A DNA stretch of 64,000 bases, from positions 62,001-126,000 of the forward strand of contig NZ_JBEPMO010000003.1 in NCBI RefSeq assembly GCF_040545805.1, read 5' to 3'. Within the stretch, counting starts at the first letter, position 1. Each line of letters begins with the position of its first letter. Positions 42,091 to 50,878 of the stretch are shown piece after piece. Below the pieces are notes generated by a model that had not been told where the DNA came from, did not search any database, and saw only the letters and a list, made by a program, of their open reading frames with translations. This DNA comes from Moheibacter stercoris (GTDB lineage Bacteria > Bacteroidota > Bacteroidia > Flavobacteriales > Weeksellaceae). Made by a program: the position numbers and the translations under genes.

Positions 42091-43200
42091 CTAAAGCTGT
42101 ATTAATTTACTCAATTCATTCACTAACGCAACACAAGATTCCTGTGATTTAAGTGCATTTCCAACACCAAAAATACTTTCATTAGTAAGTGTATTAAAAA
42201 TACAATTATCATTATTAGAACAATCTATATCAATTCTATGATTTCCTTTAATATTAGGGATATTTTTAAAATTGTATTTAACTGTTATATCATTTAAACT
42301 AAAAATGTAATTGCCATACTTTATTTTTTTATGATTAATATCAATCACCTCAAACACATCAACATATGATGTGTCAACAATAGAATTGTTTAAAATTATT
42401 TTGTTCGCATCATTAATTGTTTTTTGAAACAATTCAGCTTTTGAAATGTATTGTAAGTTACTTGATGAAATTAACTTTTCGTCATTTTGCAGATTTTTGC
42501 CTTCTTTTAAATATTCTGATTTAGTCGATTCAACATCAGACAATTCCAATTCTACACTATTTGAGTTATTATCTAAAACATTTAATTCATTCTTTATAAG
42601 CTCAGTCTCAATGTTGAAATTATTTACAAAAATAATAAGTTGCTTTTTAAATTCATGTGCAACCTCAACTTTTAATAGTAAATCAACATAAGATTGATTA
42701 ATACATTTGACTGTTTTTTCCTGATTATTAAATCTAGTATTGCAACGCTCAAAAATATCAGGATTATTATACATTGCACCTATTCTAATAGAAGCATACT
42801 CACCTCCAAAAACAGGCAAGTAATCTTCAGAAACAATAATATTACTCGGGTCAATTTCATTAATAGGCAAACGATAATCATCATAGTGACTTACATTAAG
42901 AAGAGCTCTATCTTTATAATAGGTATGTCTAATGTATATATTTTCGTCATTTTCGTTTAAATTAAAATAAATTTCACAATTGTTAGCCAATGCCAAATTT
43001 GTATAATTTTCATTTAAACTAATCAACGGTCTTCCATCAATTATTTTTGTAATCTCATTTAATGCACTCTCAGCTTGTGGATTTAAATTAATTTCTATTT
43101 TTCTGGTTTTTTCATAATTTGGAAATCCTGTATCTGAGTTTGACTTACATGATATTATTGATAAAAATATTATTAAATTAAATTTCAAACAGTTTTTCAT
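42091..43200 (-). CDS. Lipoprotein of unknown function
   Basis: A 369-residue lipoprotein: the signal MKNCLKFNLIIFLSIISC gives a modified Cys18. I recognise no domain. The mature protein is rich in Asn, Ile and acidic residues; it holds scattered cysteines (for example near ERCNTRF, VKCINQS, IDCSNNDNC and ESCVAL) that could form disulfides. Codon use is far more AT-rich than the flanking ribosomal genes. It is the first gene of a two-gene group with the HEPN-motif protein, directly after the rpsJ terminator. Foreign origin is possible. Confidence 0.7.
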   Translation of the reverse strand: MKNCLKFNLIIFLSIISCKSNSDTGFPNYEKTRKIEINLNPQAESALNEITKIIDGRPLISLNENYTNLALANNCEIYFNLNENDENIYIRHTYYKDRALLNVSHYDDYRLPINEIDPSNIIVSEDYLPVFGGEYASIRIGAMYNNPDIFERCNTRFNNQEKTVKCINQSYVDLLLKVEVAHEFKKQLIIFVNNFNIETELIKNELNVLDNNSNSVELELSDVESTKSEYLKEGKNLQNDEKLISSSNLQYISKAELFQKTINDANKIILNNSIVDTSYVDVFEVIDINHKKIKYGNYIFSLNDITVKYNFKNIPNIKGNHRIDIDCSNNDNCIFNTLTNESIFGVGNALKSQESCVALVNELSKLIQL

Positions 43201-43257
43201 GATGCTTTAAAAATATATAAATCTAATATAATAATTTTAGGGATTTTTTTTACTTAA

Positions 43258-43288
43258 AACAAAAAAATCCGCCCTTTTGAGGCGGATT
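43258..43288 (-). terminator. Terminator of the rpsL-rpsG-fusA-rpsJ unit
   Basis: AATCCGCC (43266-43273) / GGCGGATT (43281-43288); on the minus strand seven T follow. It lies about 95 bases after the rpsJ stop, so the str unit ends here and does not run into rplC. Confidence 0.92.
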
Positions 43289-43320
43289 CTATATTTTGAA
43301 ACTATAATTTCAAATGTTTG

Positions 43321-43377
43321 TTGAAATCTAAATTTCCACGATTGAAATCTTTTCAACCCCACGATTGAAATCGCGGG
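43321..43377. repeat. Short repeats after rpsJ
   Basis: CCACGATTGAAATC occurs at 43336-43349 and 43359-43372. Its TTGAAATC part occurs a third time at 43321-43328, giving spacings of 21 and 23 bases. The last copy sits in a palindrome CCCACGATT-GA-AATCGCGGG (43357-43377). Such elements recur in Flavobacteriia intergenic DNA. Confidence 0.7.
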
Positions 43378-43382
43378 CTAGA

Positions 43383-43688
43383 TTAGACTTTAATTTCTAC
43401 TTCTACTCCACTTGGAAGTTCCAATTTCATCAAAGCATCAACCGTTTTAGATGAAGAACTATAGATGTCCAACAATCTTTTGTGAGCTGTTAATTGAAAC
43501 TGTTCACGCGCTTTTTTGTTAACGTGTGGAGATCTCAATACTGTAAAAATTCTTTTGTTAGTTGGCAATGGAATAGGACCATTCACAACAGCACCTGTAG
43601 TTTTTACAGTTTTTACGATTTTCTCAGCAGATTTATCTACTAAATTGTGATCGTATGATTTTAATTTTATTCTGATTTTTTGACTCAT
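43383..43688 (-). CDS. rpsJ: Ribosomal protein S10
   Basis: A 101-residue protein of the 30S head, also the NusG partner in transcription-translation coupling. MSQKIRIKLKSYDHNLVDKSAEKIVKTVKTTGAVVNGPIPLPTNKRIFTVLRSPHVNKKAREQF is standard. It is the last gene of the str unit, 12 bases from fusA. Usually it leads into rplC; here a terminator and 6.6 kb intervene. Confidence 0.98.
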   Translation of the reverse strand: MSQKIRIKLKSYDHNLVDKSAEKIVKTVKTTGAVVNGPIPLPTNKRIFTVLRSPHVNKKAREQFQLTAHKRLLDIYSSSSKTVDALMKLELPSGVEVEIKV

Positions 43689-43699
43689 TTTTCTAAGAA

Positions 43700-45826
43700 T
43701 TAAGCAGTTGCACCTTTTGATTTAGCGATCACAGTTTCAGCAACGTTTTGTGGAGCTGGCTCATAGTGATCAAATTCCATTGTAGAAGTTGCACGACCTG
43801 ATGTCAATGTACGTAATGAAGTTACATAACCAAACATTTCAGATAGAGGAACAAAAGCTTTAACAACTTTAGATCCTGCACGGTCATCCATACCTGTTAC
43901 CGTACCTCTTCTTCTGTTCAAGTCACCTACTACATCACCCATGTTTTCTTCTGGAGTCAAAACTTCCAATTTCATAATTGGCTCAAGGATTACAGCTTTC
44001 GCAGCACGAGCAGCTTCTTTATAACCCATTTTTGCAGCCAATTCGAATGATAATTGATCCGAGTCAACAGGGTGGAAAGATCCATCTGTTAAAACAACTT
44101 TCATTGAGTCCATTTCGTATCCAGCCAAAGGTCCATTTTTCATAGCTGCTTTGAAACCTTTCTCGATTGAAGGGATATATTCTTTTGGAACGTTACCACC
44201 TTTAATTTCAGAAATGAATTCCAAACCAGTTTTACCTTCGTCTGCAGGTCCAATTGTAAAGACGATATCCGCAAATTTACCACGTCCACCAGATTGCTTT
44301 TTGTAAACCTCGCGGTGTGTACCAGTTAATGTAAATGCTTCTTTGTACTCTACTTGTGGTTGACCTTGGTTAACCTCCACTTTGAATTCACGACGCATAC
44401 GGTCTACAATGATATCCAAGTGCAACTCACCCATACCAGAGATAATGGTTTGCCCAGAAGCCTCATCTGTTCTAACTTGGAAAGTTGGATCCTCTTCAGC
44501 CAATTTAGCCAAAGCAATACCCATTTTATCCATGTCAGCCTTCGTTTTAGGCTCAACAGCGATACCAATTACTGGATCTGGGAAGTCCATAGATTCCAAT
44601 ACGATTGGGTTTTTCTCGTCACATAAAGTATCTCCTGTTTTGATATCTTTAAATCCTACAGCAGCTCCAATATCTCCAGCCTCAATTCTTTCGATAGGCT
44701 CTTGTTTGTTTGCATGCATTTGGAAGATACGAGAAATACGCTCTTTGTTACCTGAACGAGTGTTCAATACATAAGAACCTGCATCTAATCCTCCTGAATA
44801 AGCACGGAAGAAAGCCAAACGACCTACGAATGGGTCAGTAGCAATTTTAAATGCCAATGCAGCGAATGGTTCAGAAACAGATGGTTTTCTTACGATTGGC
44901 TCATCAGTATCTGGGTTAGTACCTTCAATCGCTTCTTTGTCCATCGGAGATGGTAAATAACGACATACAGCATCTAACATGAACTGAACTCCTTTGTTTT
45001 TGAATGAAGATCCACAAGTCATTGGGATGATTGACATATCCAATGTAGCTGCACGTAATGCAGTGTGGATTTCTTCTTCCGTAATAGAGTTTTCGTCCTC
45101 CATATATTTTTCCAACAAGTTCTCGTCGTATCCAGCAATTTCTTCAATTAATTGACCGCGGAATTGTTTTACCTCGTCTTTCATTGATTCTGGAATTTCT
45201 ACAACGTCAAATGTAGAACCGTGGTTTTCATCGTGCCATACAATTGCACGGTTTTTAATCAAATCTACTACTCCTTTGAAGTCAGCTTCATCACCAATTG
45301 GCAATACGATAGGCACAGCATTTGAACCCAACATATCTTTTACTTGTTGACAAACTTTCAAGAAGTCAGAACCTTGACGGTCCATTTTGTTGACAAATCC
45401 CATACGTGGAACTTTGTAGTTGTCAGCCAATCTCCAGTTGGTTTCAGACTGAGGTTCTACACCGTCAACGGCAGAGAATAAAAACACCAATCCATCCAAA
45501 ACACGTAATGAACGGTTTACCTCAACGGTAAAGTCAACGTGGCCCGGAGTATCGATGATGTTGAAATGATAATCTTTAGCATCTGGAAGTGGTTTCCCTT
45601 GTTCAGTTGGGAATTTCCAGTTTACAGTAACAGCCGCAGAAGTAATGGTAATCCCTCTTTCTGCTTCTTGCTCCATCCAGTCAGTTGTAGCAGAACCTTC
45701 GTGAGTTTCTCCTAACTTGTGGTTCTTACCTGAATAGAATAAGATACGTTCTGTAGTAGTGGTCTTACCAGCATCAATGTGAGCTGCAATACCAATATTT
45801 CTTGTATATTTTAAATCTCTTGCCAT
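43700..45826 (-). CDS. fusA: Elongation factor G
   Basis: The 708-residue translocation GTPase. The G domain carries GIAAHIDAGKTTTTERILFYSG (G1), RGITITSAAVT (G2), DTPGHVDF (G3) and NKMDRQG (G4). The following domains include ASGQTIISGMGELHLDIIVDRMRREFKVEVNQGQPQVEYKEAF and domain V ending before the KSKGATA tail. Length is typical. Spacing to rpsG is five bases. Confidence 0.99.
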   Translation of the reverse strand: MARDLKYTRNIGIAAHIDAGKTTTTERILFYSGKNHKLGETHEGSATTDWMEQEAERGITITSAAVTVNWKFPTEQGKPLPDAKDYHFNIIDTPGHVDFTVEVNRSLRVLDGLVFLFSAVDGVEPQSETNWRLADNYKVPRMGFVNKMDRQGSDFLKVCQQVKDMLGSNAVPIVLPIGDEADFKGVVDLIKNRAIVWHDENHGSTFDVVEIPESMKDEVKQFRGQLIEEIAGYDENLLEKYMEDENSITEEEIHTALRAATLDMSIIPMTCGSSFKNKGVQFMLDAVCRYLPSPMDKEAIEGTNPDTDEPIVRKPSVSEPFAALAFKIATDPFVGRLAFFRAYSGGLDAGSYVLNTRSGNKERISRIFQMHANKQEPIERIEAGDIGAAVGFKDIKTGDTLCDEKNPIVLESMDFPDPVIGIAVEPKTKADMDKMGIALAKLAEEDPTFQVRTDEASGQTIISGMGELHLDIIVDRMRREFKVEVNQGQPQVEYKEAFTLTGTHREVYKKQSGGRGKFADIVFTIGPADEGKTGLEFISEIKGGNVPKEYIPSIEKGFKAAMKNGPLAGYEMDSMKVVLTDGSFHPVDSDQLSFELAAKMGYKEAARAAKAVILEPIMKLEVLTPEENMGDVVGDLNRRRGTVTGMDDRAGSKVVKAFVPLSEMFGYVTSLRTLTSGRATSTMEFDHYEPAPQNVAETVIAKSKGATA

Positions 45827-45831
45827 CTTAA

Positions 45832-46308
45832 TTATACTCTAAAGTGTGAGAATGCTTTGTTTGCTTCAGCCATCTTATGCGTATCCTGACGTTTTTTAAC
45901 GGCAGCACCTTCTTCTTTTGCAGCAGCGATAATTTCTCCAGCCAATTTCTGAGCCATTGATTTCTCGTTACGCTTACGAGCATATAGAATTAACCATTTC
46001 ATTGCCGTAGCAATTTTTCTATCTGGACGGATCTCCATTGGAATTTGGAAAGTAGAACCACCAACACGACGAGAGCGAACCTCAACGTGTGGCATAACGT
46101 TTGACAACGCTTCTTTCCAAATATCTAAAGCTGATTTCTCAGCATCTTCTTTTCTTTTATCAACAATGTCCAATGCGTCATAAAAAATATTGAATGCAAT
46201 ACTTTTTTTACCATCGTACATCATGTTGTTCACAAAACGTGTTACCAATTGATCATTAAACTTTGGATCTGGAAGTAACGGTCTTTTTTTAGCTTTTGTC
46301 TTTCTCAT
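45832..46308 (-). CDS. rpsG: Ribosomal protein S7
   Basis: A 158-residue head assembly protein. MRKTKAKKRPLLPDPKFNDQLVTRFVNNMMYDGKKSIAFNIFYDALD and VEVRSRRVGGSTFQIPMEIRPDRKIATAMKWLI are diagnostic. In Escherichia coli S7 represses the str operon. Twelve bases after rpsL. Confidence 0.98.
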   Translation of the reverse strand: MRKTKAKKRPLLPDPKFNDQLVTRFVNNMMYDGKKSIAFNIFYDALDIVDKRKEDAEKSALDIWKEALSNVMPHVEVRSRRVGGSTFQIPMEIRPDRKIATAMKWLILYARKRNEKSMAQKLAGEIIAAAKEEGAAVKKRQDTHKMAEANKAFSHFRV

Positions 46309-46320
46309 TTCTCAAAGTTT

Positions 46321-46704
46321 TTATTTTTTAGCTTCTTTTGGGCGTTTTGCACCATACTTACTTCTACGCTGAGTTCTCTTGTTAACACCAGCTGTATCCA
46401 ACGCACCACGAACGATGTGGTAACGTACACCAGGTAAATCTTTTACCCTTCCTCCTCTAACCAATACTATCGAGTGCTCTTGCAAATTGTGACCTTCACC
46501 TCCGATGTAAGCGTTGACTTCTTTTCCGTTTGATAATCTAACACGCGCTACTTTACGCATTGCAGAGTTAGGTTTCTTAGGAGTAGTCGTGTACACACGT
46601 GTACATACACCGCGACGTTGAGGACAAGATTCCAAAGCAGCCGATTTACTCTTCTTGGCTAGTTTTGTTCTTCCTTTTCTTACTAATTGTTGTATTGTTG
46701 GCAT
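46321..46704 (-). CDS. rpsL: Ribosomal protein S12
   Basis: A 127-residue decoding-site protein, the streptomycin-resistance locus. MPTIQQLVRKGRTKLAKKSKSAALESCPQRRGVCTRVYTTTPKKPNSAMRKVARVRLSNGKEV and VLVRGGRVKDLPGVRYHIVRG are standard. The two lysines altered in resistant mutants lie in TPKKPNSA and the RVKDLPGV loop and are wild-type here. I start at MPTIQQ (46704); a longer reading begins with the TTG of the promoter's -7 box. Confidence 0.98.
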   Translation of the reverse strand: MPTIQQLVRKGRTKLAKKSKSAALESCPQRRGVCTRVYTTTPKKPNSAMRKVARVRLSNGKEVNAYIGGEGHNLQEHSIVLVRGGRVKDLPGVRYHIVRGALDTAGVNKRTQRRSKYGAKRPKEAKK

Positions 46705-46740
46705 ACTATAAAATATGTTTAACCCCAATTTTTGGGACTG

Positions 46741-46770
46741 CAAAATTACAAATTAATTTTTCCTATACAA
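46741..46770 (-). promoter_or_regulatory. Promoter of the str unit
   Basis: Minus strand: TTG (46768-46770), 19-base spacer, TAATTTTG (46741-46748). The 30-base leader contains CCCAA / TTGGG pairing. Confidence 0.88.
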
Positions 46771-46870
46771 GTAGATCATCAATATTTTTACGTTTTTCTC
46801 CTTGATTATCAATTCAATTTAACCTCAATCTAAAAATTATCCGAAATTTCGTAGAACCATCAACTATATG

Positions 46871-46878
46871 TATATTTG
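46871..46878 (+). promoter_or_regulatory. -7 box of the TPR/HTH regulator gene
   Basis: TATATTTG, matching TAnnTTTG, 74 bases before the GTG start at 46953. Confidence 0.5.
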
Positions 46879-46952
46879 AAATACAAATTCGCTATGATTC
46901 TGAATTTCAACTAGATCAACTTAAACATTGAATGTTCAAATAGCATCATATT

Positions 46953-48746
46953 GTGAATAAATTTCTATCCATCTTGTTTGGCTTATTGGCCTTTACAACT
47001 ACGATTTATTCTCAAAACTTCACCACAGAAGAGTTGATAAAAAGTTGGGAAGTTAGAGGCGTGCTTCAAACCCTAGAAGCTCAAAAAACTTATTCGGACT
47101 TGACCAATCATTTCGTTCCTGCTAAGTTTCGAACAAGAATGGCTGAACTTCATAATTATATAAACAAAAATCCCTCAGATCGTCTAAAAATTCGAATTAA
47201 AATGTATGAAATCATTGGGGATATGAAATTAAATCATCCTTCCCACTGGAAACCAAAGGAGCAAATTACACAATTATTCAAATACGCCTTGATCTTAAAG
47301 GACAACCAATTACTATCAGAACTTTATACTCTTTACGCAGATCGAAATATCGAATCCATTGACAATAACCTATTTTATTTAACCAAAGCGATTGAAATTC
47401 AATCTCAAATAGGTGAAAACTATTTTCCCAAATTGTATTTGTATCAATATCTTACCGGTTTAAGCTATTATACAATTGAACAATTCCCAGATGCTATCGC
47501 ACATACACGAAATTGTTTGGAAAATTTACCCAATCCAGAAACCAATTTAAAAATCCACATCTTATCACAAGATTTATTGGGCACTCTTTATGATCGTATG
47601 CAAAAACAGGATAGTAGTCTGTATTATTACCAGAGCATCCAAAAAATACTCGATCATTATCAGAAAAATTTCGCCAAGTATCAAGAAGGATTTGAAGTTT
47701 TTGACAAAGACTTTGTGGTTCTATGGAATGGAATTGCCGATGGTGGAATTGGACAATATTACCTTAGAAAAGGTGAAATTCAAGAAGCTGAAACTTTATT
47801 GTTTCAAAATTTATCCACGAGTCAAAAATTTAAACAATTTCAAGATGTAGCGAAAGTTCAAAATAAGTTGGGGTTATTACATGAAAACACCAAGAATTAC
47901 AAAGAAGCCATAGGATTTCGAAGGAATGCTTTTTTAAATGGTGTGAAATCAAAATCAGACCATCAAATTATTGAAGCCAGTAAAAGTTTAGAAAAACTAT
48001 ACCAACATACCTCTAAATACGATTCTGTTTATTATTATAACAACCAAAAACATCTTGCACTACACCGATTATCAAAAAAAACTAGTGATGCGAAACATCA
48101 AACTATCCAACAAAAACTTCAACATGAAAACTTAGTCAATCTTATTTCTGAAGCAGAAAAAATACTGGCCAAACAAAGAAATACACGCAATTTCTTCTTA
48201 ATAGGAATTTTGATTCTGATCCTTGTCCTCTATTATTTTTACAAGCGAAATGTTTTCAAACAAAAATTGAAAATTTTAAACCTAGAAAAAAAACATGAGA
48301 TTTCAGAGCTCAAACTAATTCAAAGTCAACACGAAATCTCAGAGGCAAAAAAACAATTGCAAATTTTTAAGAACAAATTGAAACATAATCAATCTATATT
48401 GGAGAAATTTTCAATTGTTCATGCCACACCCAAAGAATCAATTCCTGAATTACAAGATCTAACCATCTTAACCAAGGATGATTGGGAAAATTTCAAACGA
48501 TTATTTTCGAAAGTACATCCGAATTGTATTCAAAACATTAAACAAAAATATCCAACTATTTCCGAGGCAGAATTACGGTTTATATGCTTAGTAAAATTAA
48601 ATTTACAACAAAATGAAATCGCTTCTGCATTGGGTATTTCTGACTCATCCATACGGGTAACTTGGCATAGGATGCGTAAAAAGTTTGATCTTGAAAAAGA
48701 GATGAGTCCGACCGAATTTTTAAAAACCATCGAGTCAACTCCCTAG
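46953..48746 (+). CDS. TPR membrane regulator with C-terminal HTH
   Basis: A 597-residue one-component regulator of a type common in Flavobacteriia. It has a signal peptide (MNKFLSILFGLLAFTTTIYS), a long extracytoplasmic helical-repeat region with TPR-like units (for example YYLRKGEIQEAETLLFQNLSTSQKF and VQNKLGLLHENTKNYKEAIGF), a membrane segment at about 413-431 (FFLIGILILILVLYYFY), a coiled coil (KILNLEKKHEISELKLIQSQHEISEAKKQLQ), and a LuxR-like helix-turn-helix near the end (SEAELRFICLVKLNLQQNEIASALGISDSSIRVTWHRMRKKF). The start is GTG. Ligand and target genes are unknown. Confidence 0.88.
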   Translation: MNKFLSILFGLLAFTTTIYSQNFTTEELIKSWEVRGVLQTLEAQKTYSDLTNHFVPAKFRTRMAELHNYINKNPSDRLKIRIKMYEIIGDMKLNHPSHWKPKEQITQLFKYALILKDNQLLSELYTLYADRNIESIDNNLFYLTKAIEIQSQIGENYFPKLYLYQYLTGLSYYTIEQFPDAIAHTRNCLENLPNPETNLKIHILSQDLLGTLYDRMQKQDSSLYYYQSIQKILDHYQKNFAKYQEGFEVFDKDFVVLWNGIADGGIGQYYLRKGEIQEAETLLFQNLSTSQKFKQFQDVAKVQNKLGLLHENTKNYKEAIGFRRNAFLNGVKSKSDHQIIEASKSLEKLYQHTSKYDSVYYYNNQKHLALHRLSKKTSDAKHQTIQQKLQHENLVNLISEAEKILAKQRNTRNFFLIGILILILVLYYFYKRNVFKQKLKILNLEKKHEISELKLIQSQHEISEAKKQLQIFKNKLKHNQSILEKFSIVHATPKESIPELQDLTILTKDDWENFKRLFSKVHPNCIQNIKQKYPTISEAELRFICLVKLNLQQNEIASALGISDSSIRVTWHRMRKKFDLEKEMSPTEFLKTIESTP

Positions 48747-48847
48747 TACCCAAGCTACCACATGAGATTATAATCCACTACTAATCAATTCATTACATTG
48801 TAACAGAATTGTAACTTAGAAAAATAAACATTAGTCTACCAAAATAG

Positions 48848-49123
48848 TATATTTGTAATTCATCCACAAGTTTACTTGACGAGATGATAGCAACAGAAGA
48901 TACAGAATTTAGCTGTTAAAATGACCATAACTTTTTCAATTAAATACTATTTATTTAATCTCTCCTCTTTTACTAAAAAATATTATATGCCTAACCTAAC
49001 TAACCTAATTACCTAAAATTTGTTTCTATTGTCCCTAACAACTACGTGTAGAAACATTTCTCAGTGAAAGATTCTAGTCTTCTGACTAAGAAAAAGAGGC
49101 CAATGAAAAATTGACCTCTTTTT
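48848..49123 (+). ncRNA. Possible small transcript without a clear gene
   Basis: In the 450-base gap 48747-49196 a perfect -7 box TATATTTG (48848-48855) is followed about 235 bases later by a strong terminator (49089-49123). Between them are only an 11-codon frame at 48884 and a 31-codon frame at 48921-49016, neither convincing. CCTAA recurs four times at 48990-49016. This could be a small RNA, a small peptide gene or an old gene remnant. Confidence 0.35.
49089..49123 (+). terminator. Strong terminator in the 48.7-49.2 kb gap
   Basis: AAAAAGAGG (49091-49099) / CCTCTTTTT (49115-49123), with inner CAAT/ATTG pairing. It lies 340 bases after the regulator stop, too far to be its natural end. Confidence 0.88.
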
Positions 49124-49168
49124 CATTTATTTCAAGCCCAATCCAGCCACTAAATTGACATGAATTCC

Positions 49169-49176
49169 TATCTTTG
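49169..49176 (+). promoter_or_regulatory. -7 box of the aminotransferase-ppk operon
   Basis: TATCTTTG matches TAnnTTTG, 20 bases before the ATG at 49197. No good -33 box. Confidence 0.6.
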
Positions 49177-49196
49177 TTTCAAAGCTATACATTCAC

Positions 49197-50399
49197 ATGC
49201 CTGGATTTGAAATTTTTGGAGAAGAAGAGAAAAAACACCTCAATGAGGTTTTAGATACTGGAATTTTAATGCGTTATAATTTTGATGGATTAAGAAACCA
49301 ACATTGGAAAGCGGCAGAATTTGAAAAGGCTATTGCTGACAAAATAAAATCTCAATACGTACACCTAGTAAGTAGTGGAACAACTGCCCTAATTACAGCT
49401 ATCAAATCTTTAAATATTGGAGCGGGAGATGAAATCATCATGCCAAGTTTCACATTCGTTGCGAGTTTTGAAGCGGTTTTATTTACAGGAGCCATTCCCA
49501 TTTTGGTAGACATAGACGATACCTTGACGATGGATCCAAATGAAGTAGAAAAAGCCATAACACCTCGTACAAAAGCCATCATGCCTGTTCATATGTGTGG
49601 TGCAATGGCCGATATGCATGCGATACTTACTATAGCTCAAAAGCATCAACTCTATGTTCTAGAAGATGCTTGCCAAGCCATTGGAGCAAAAATTGGCAAT
49701 GAATATCTGGGAACAATGGGTACGATAGGTTGCTTTTCGTTTGATTTTGTCAAAACTATAACCTGTGGTGAAGGAGGTGCAATTTTAACCAATCAAGAAG
49801 ATTTGTATGAATTCTGCCACCAATATTCCGATCATGGTCATGATCATATTGGCAAAGATCGTGGTGCAGAAAAACATCCTGTCACAGGTTTAAACTTCAG
49901 AATTTCTGAACTACATGCCGCTGTCGGTTTAGGACAATGGGAAAAATTAGATCAAATTCTTAGCAAACAAAGAGAAATCAAATCAGCTCTAAAAAACAAA
50001 TTGATGCACCATCAAGATATTCAATTTCGTCGAATTATTGATGAAAATGGAGATAATGCATCCTTTTTGACCTTATTTTTCAATTCAGAGGAAATTGCCA
50101 AAAAAGTTTCGTCTGAGTTGAAGCAAAACGGCATTGCTTCGGCCTATTGGTTTGACAACAATTGGCACTATATACGACAATGGAACCACTTTTTTGATGT
50201 GAAAAACGATACAACTTTGTACAAAGAGCAACGAAATTTACTTCCAGATTATGCCAATCAGGATTTTTCAAAGTCTGACGAAATCTTGAAAAGAACCATA
50301 ACTCTTCCTCTTTCTTTGAATTTGGATGAACAAAAAATAGAGTTTATCGCAAATAGTATTTTAGATAGCATTGCTAACTTACAAAGCCAATCCGTATGA
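49197..50399 (+). CDS. DegT/DnrJ/EryC1/StrS-type aminotransferase
   Basis: A 400-residue pyridoxal-phosphate enzyme of the sugar aminotransferase family. LVSSGTTALITAIKSLNIGAGDEIIMPSFTFVAS forms the cofactor-binding region, LEDACQAIGA holds the Asp contacting the pyridine ring, and the internal aldimine Lys is Lys186 in DFVKTITCGEGGAI. Family members transaminate keto-sugars for surface glycans. It overlaps sixA by four bases (ATGA) and so leads a polyphosphate operon, an unexpected partner; its actual substrate is unknown. Confidence 0.9.
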   Translation: MPGFEIFGEEEKKHLNEVLDTGILMRYNFDGLRNQHWKAAEFEKAIADKIKSQYVHLVSSGTTALITAIKSLNIGAGDEIIMPSFTFVASFEAVLFTGAIPILVDIDDTLTMDPNEVEKAITPRTKAIMPVHMCGAMADMHAILTIAQKHQLYVLEDACQAIGAKIGNEYLGTMGTIGCFSFDFVKTITCGEGGAILTNQEDLYEFCHQYSDHGHDHIGKDRGAEKHPVTGLNFRISELHAAVGLGQWEKLDQILSKQREIKSALKNKLMHHQDIQFRRIIDENGDNASFLTLFFNSEEIAKKVSSELKQNGIASAYWFDNNWHYIRQWNHFFDVKNDTTLYKEQRNLLPDYANQDFSKSDEILKRTITLPLSLNLDEQKIEFIANSILDSIANLQSQSV

Positions 50400-50878
50400 A
50401 AAAGTTGATTTTATTCAGACACGCCAAAAGCAGATGGGATCTTGGTGTGAAGGACCAATTGAGAGATTTGGAACAAATTGGAATCGAAAGAACGCATAAA
50501 ACGGCAAAACACCTCAAGTCAATCCTCGATTTTGACATTGAATTTTGGCAATCTAGCCCAGCAGTGCGCGCAAATAAAACGGCAGAAATTACGGCAACCT
50601 ATTTTCCAGAAAAACCAATGATACACATTAATGAAAATTTGTACACATTTTCATTTTTTGATTTATTAAAACAAATTAAAAATATCCCAGATGAGCATCA
50701 AACGGCCATCGTATTTGGTCACAATGAAGCCTTCACAGAATTTGTCAACCGTATGGGAAATCGCTATTTGGAAAATCTCCCAACTTCGGGTGCTGCGATA
50801 ATCAGCTTTGATTCTCCCAATTGGCAAGGAATTGAAAAAGGAACTACACAAACAATCATAAAACCTAAAGAACTGTGA
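50396..50878 (+). CDS. SixA-type histidine phosphatase
   Basis: A 160-residue histidine phosphatase superfamily member of the SixA branch. The catalytic RHG-type motif is LFRHAKSRWD near residues 5-14; the second histidine is in FGHNEAFTEF. SixA in Escherichia coli removes phosphate from histidine-containing phosphocarriers. Start overlaps the aminotransferase stop by four bases and its end overlaps the GTG of ppk, so the three are translationally coupled. Target here unknown. Confidence 0.9.
   Translation: MKKLILFRHAKSRWDLGVKDQLRDLEQIGIERTHKTAKHLKSILDFDIEFWQSSPAVRANKTAEITATYFPEKPMIHINENLYTFSFFDLLKQIKNIPDEHQTAIVFGHNEAFTEFVNRMGNRYLENLPTSGAAIISFDSPNWQGIEKGTTQTIIKPKEL

Noticed and set aside
48921..49016. 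A 31-codon frame in the 48.7-49.2 kb gap
   Set aside because: Its second half simply translates CCTAA repeats; no start-site support. Kept only as part of the possible small transcript.
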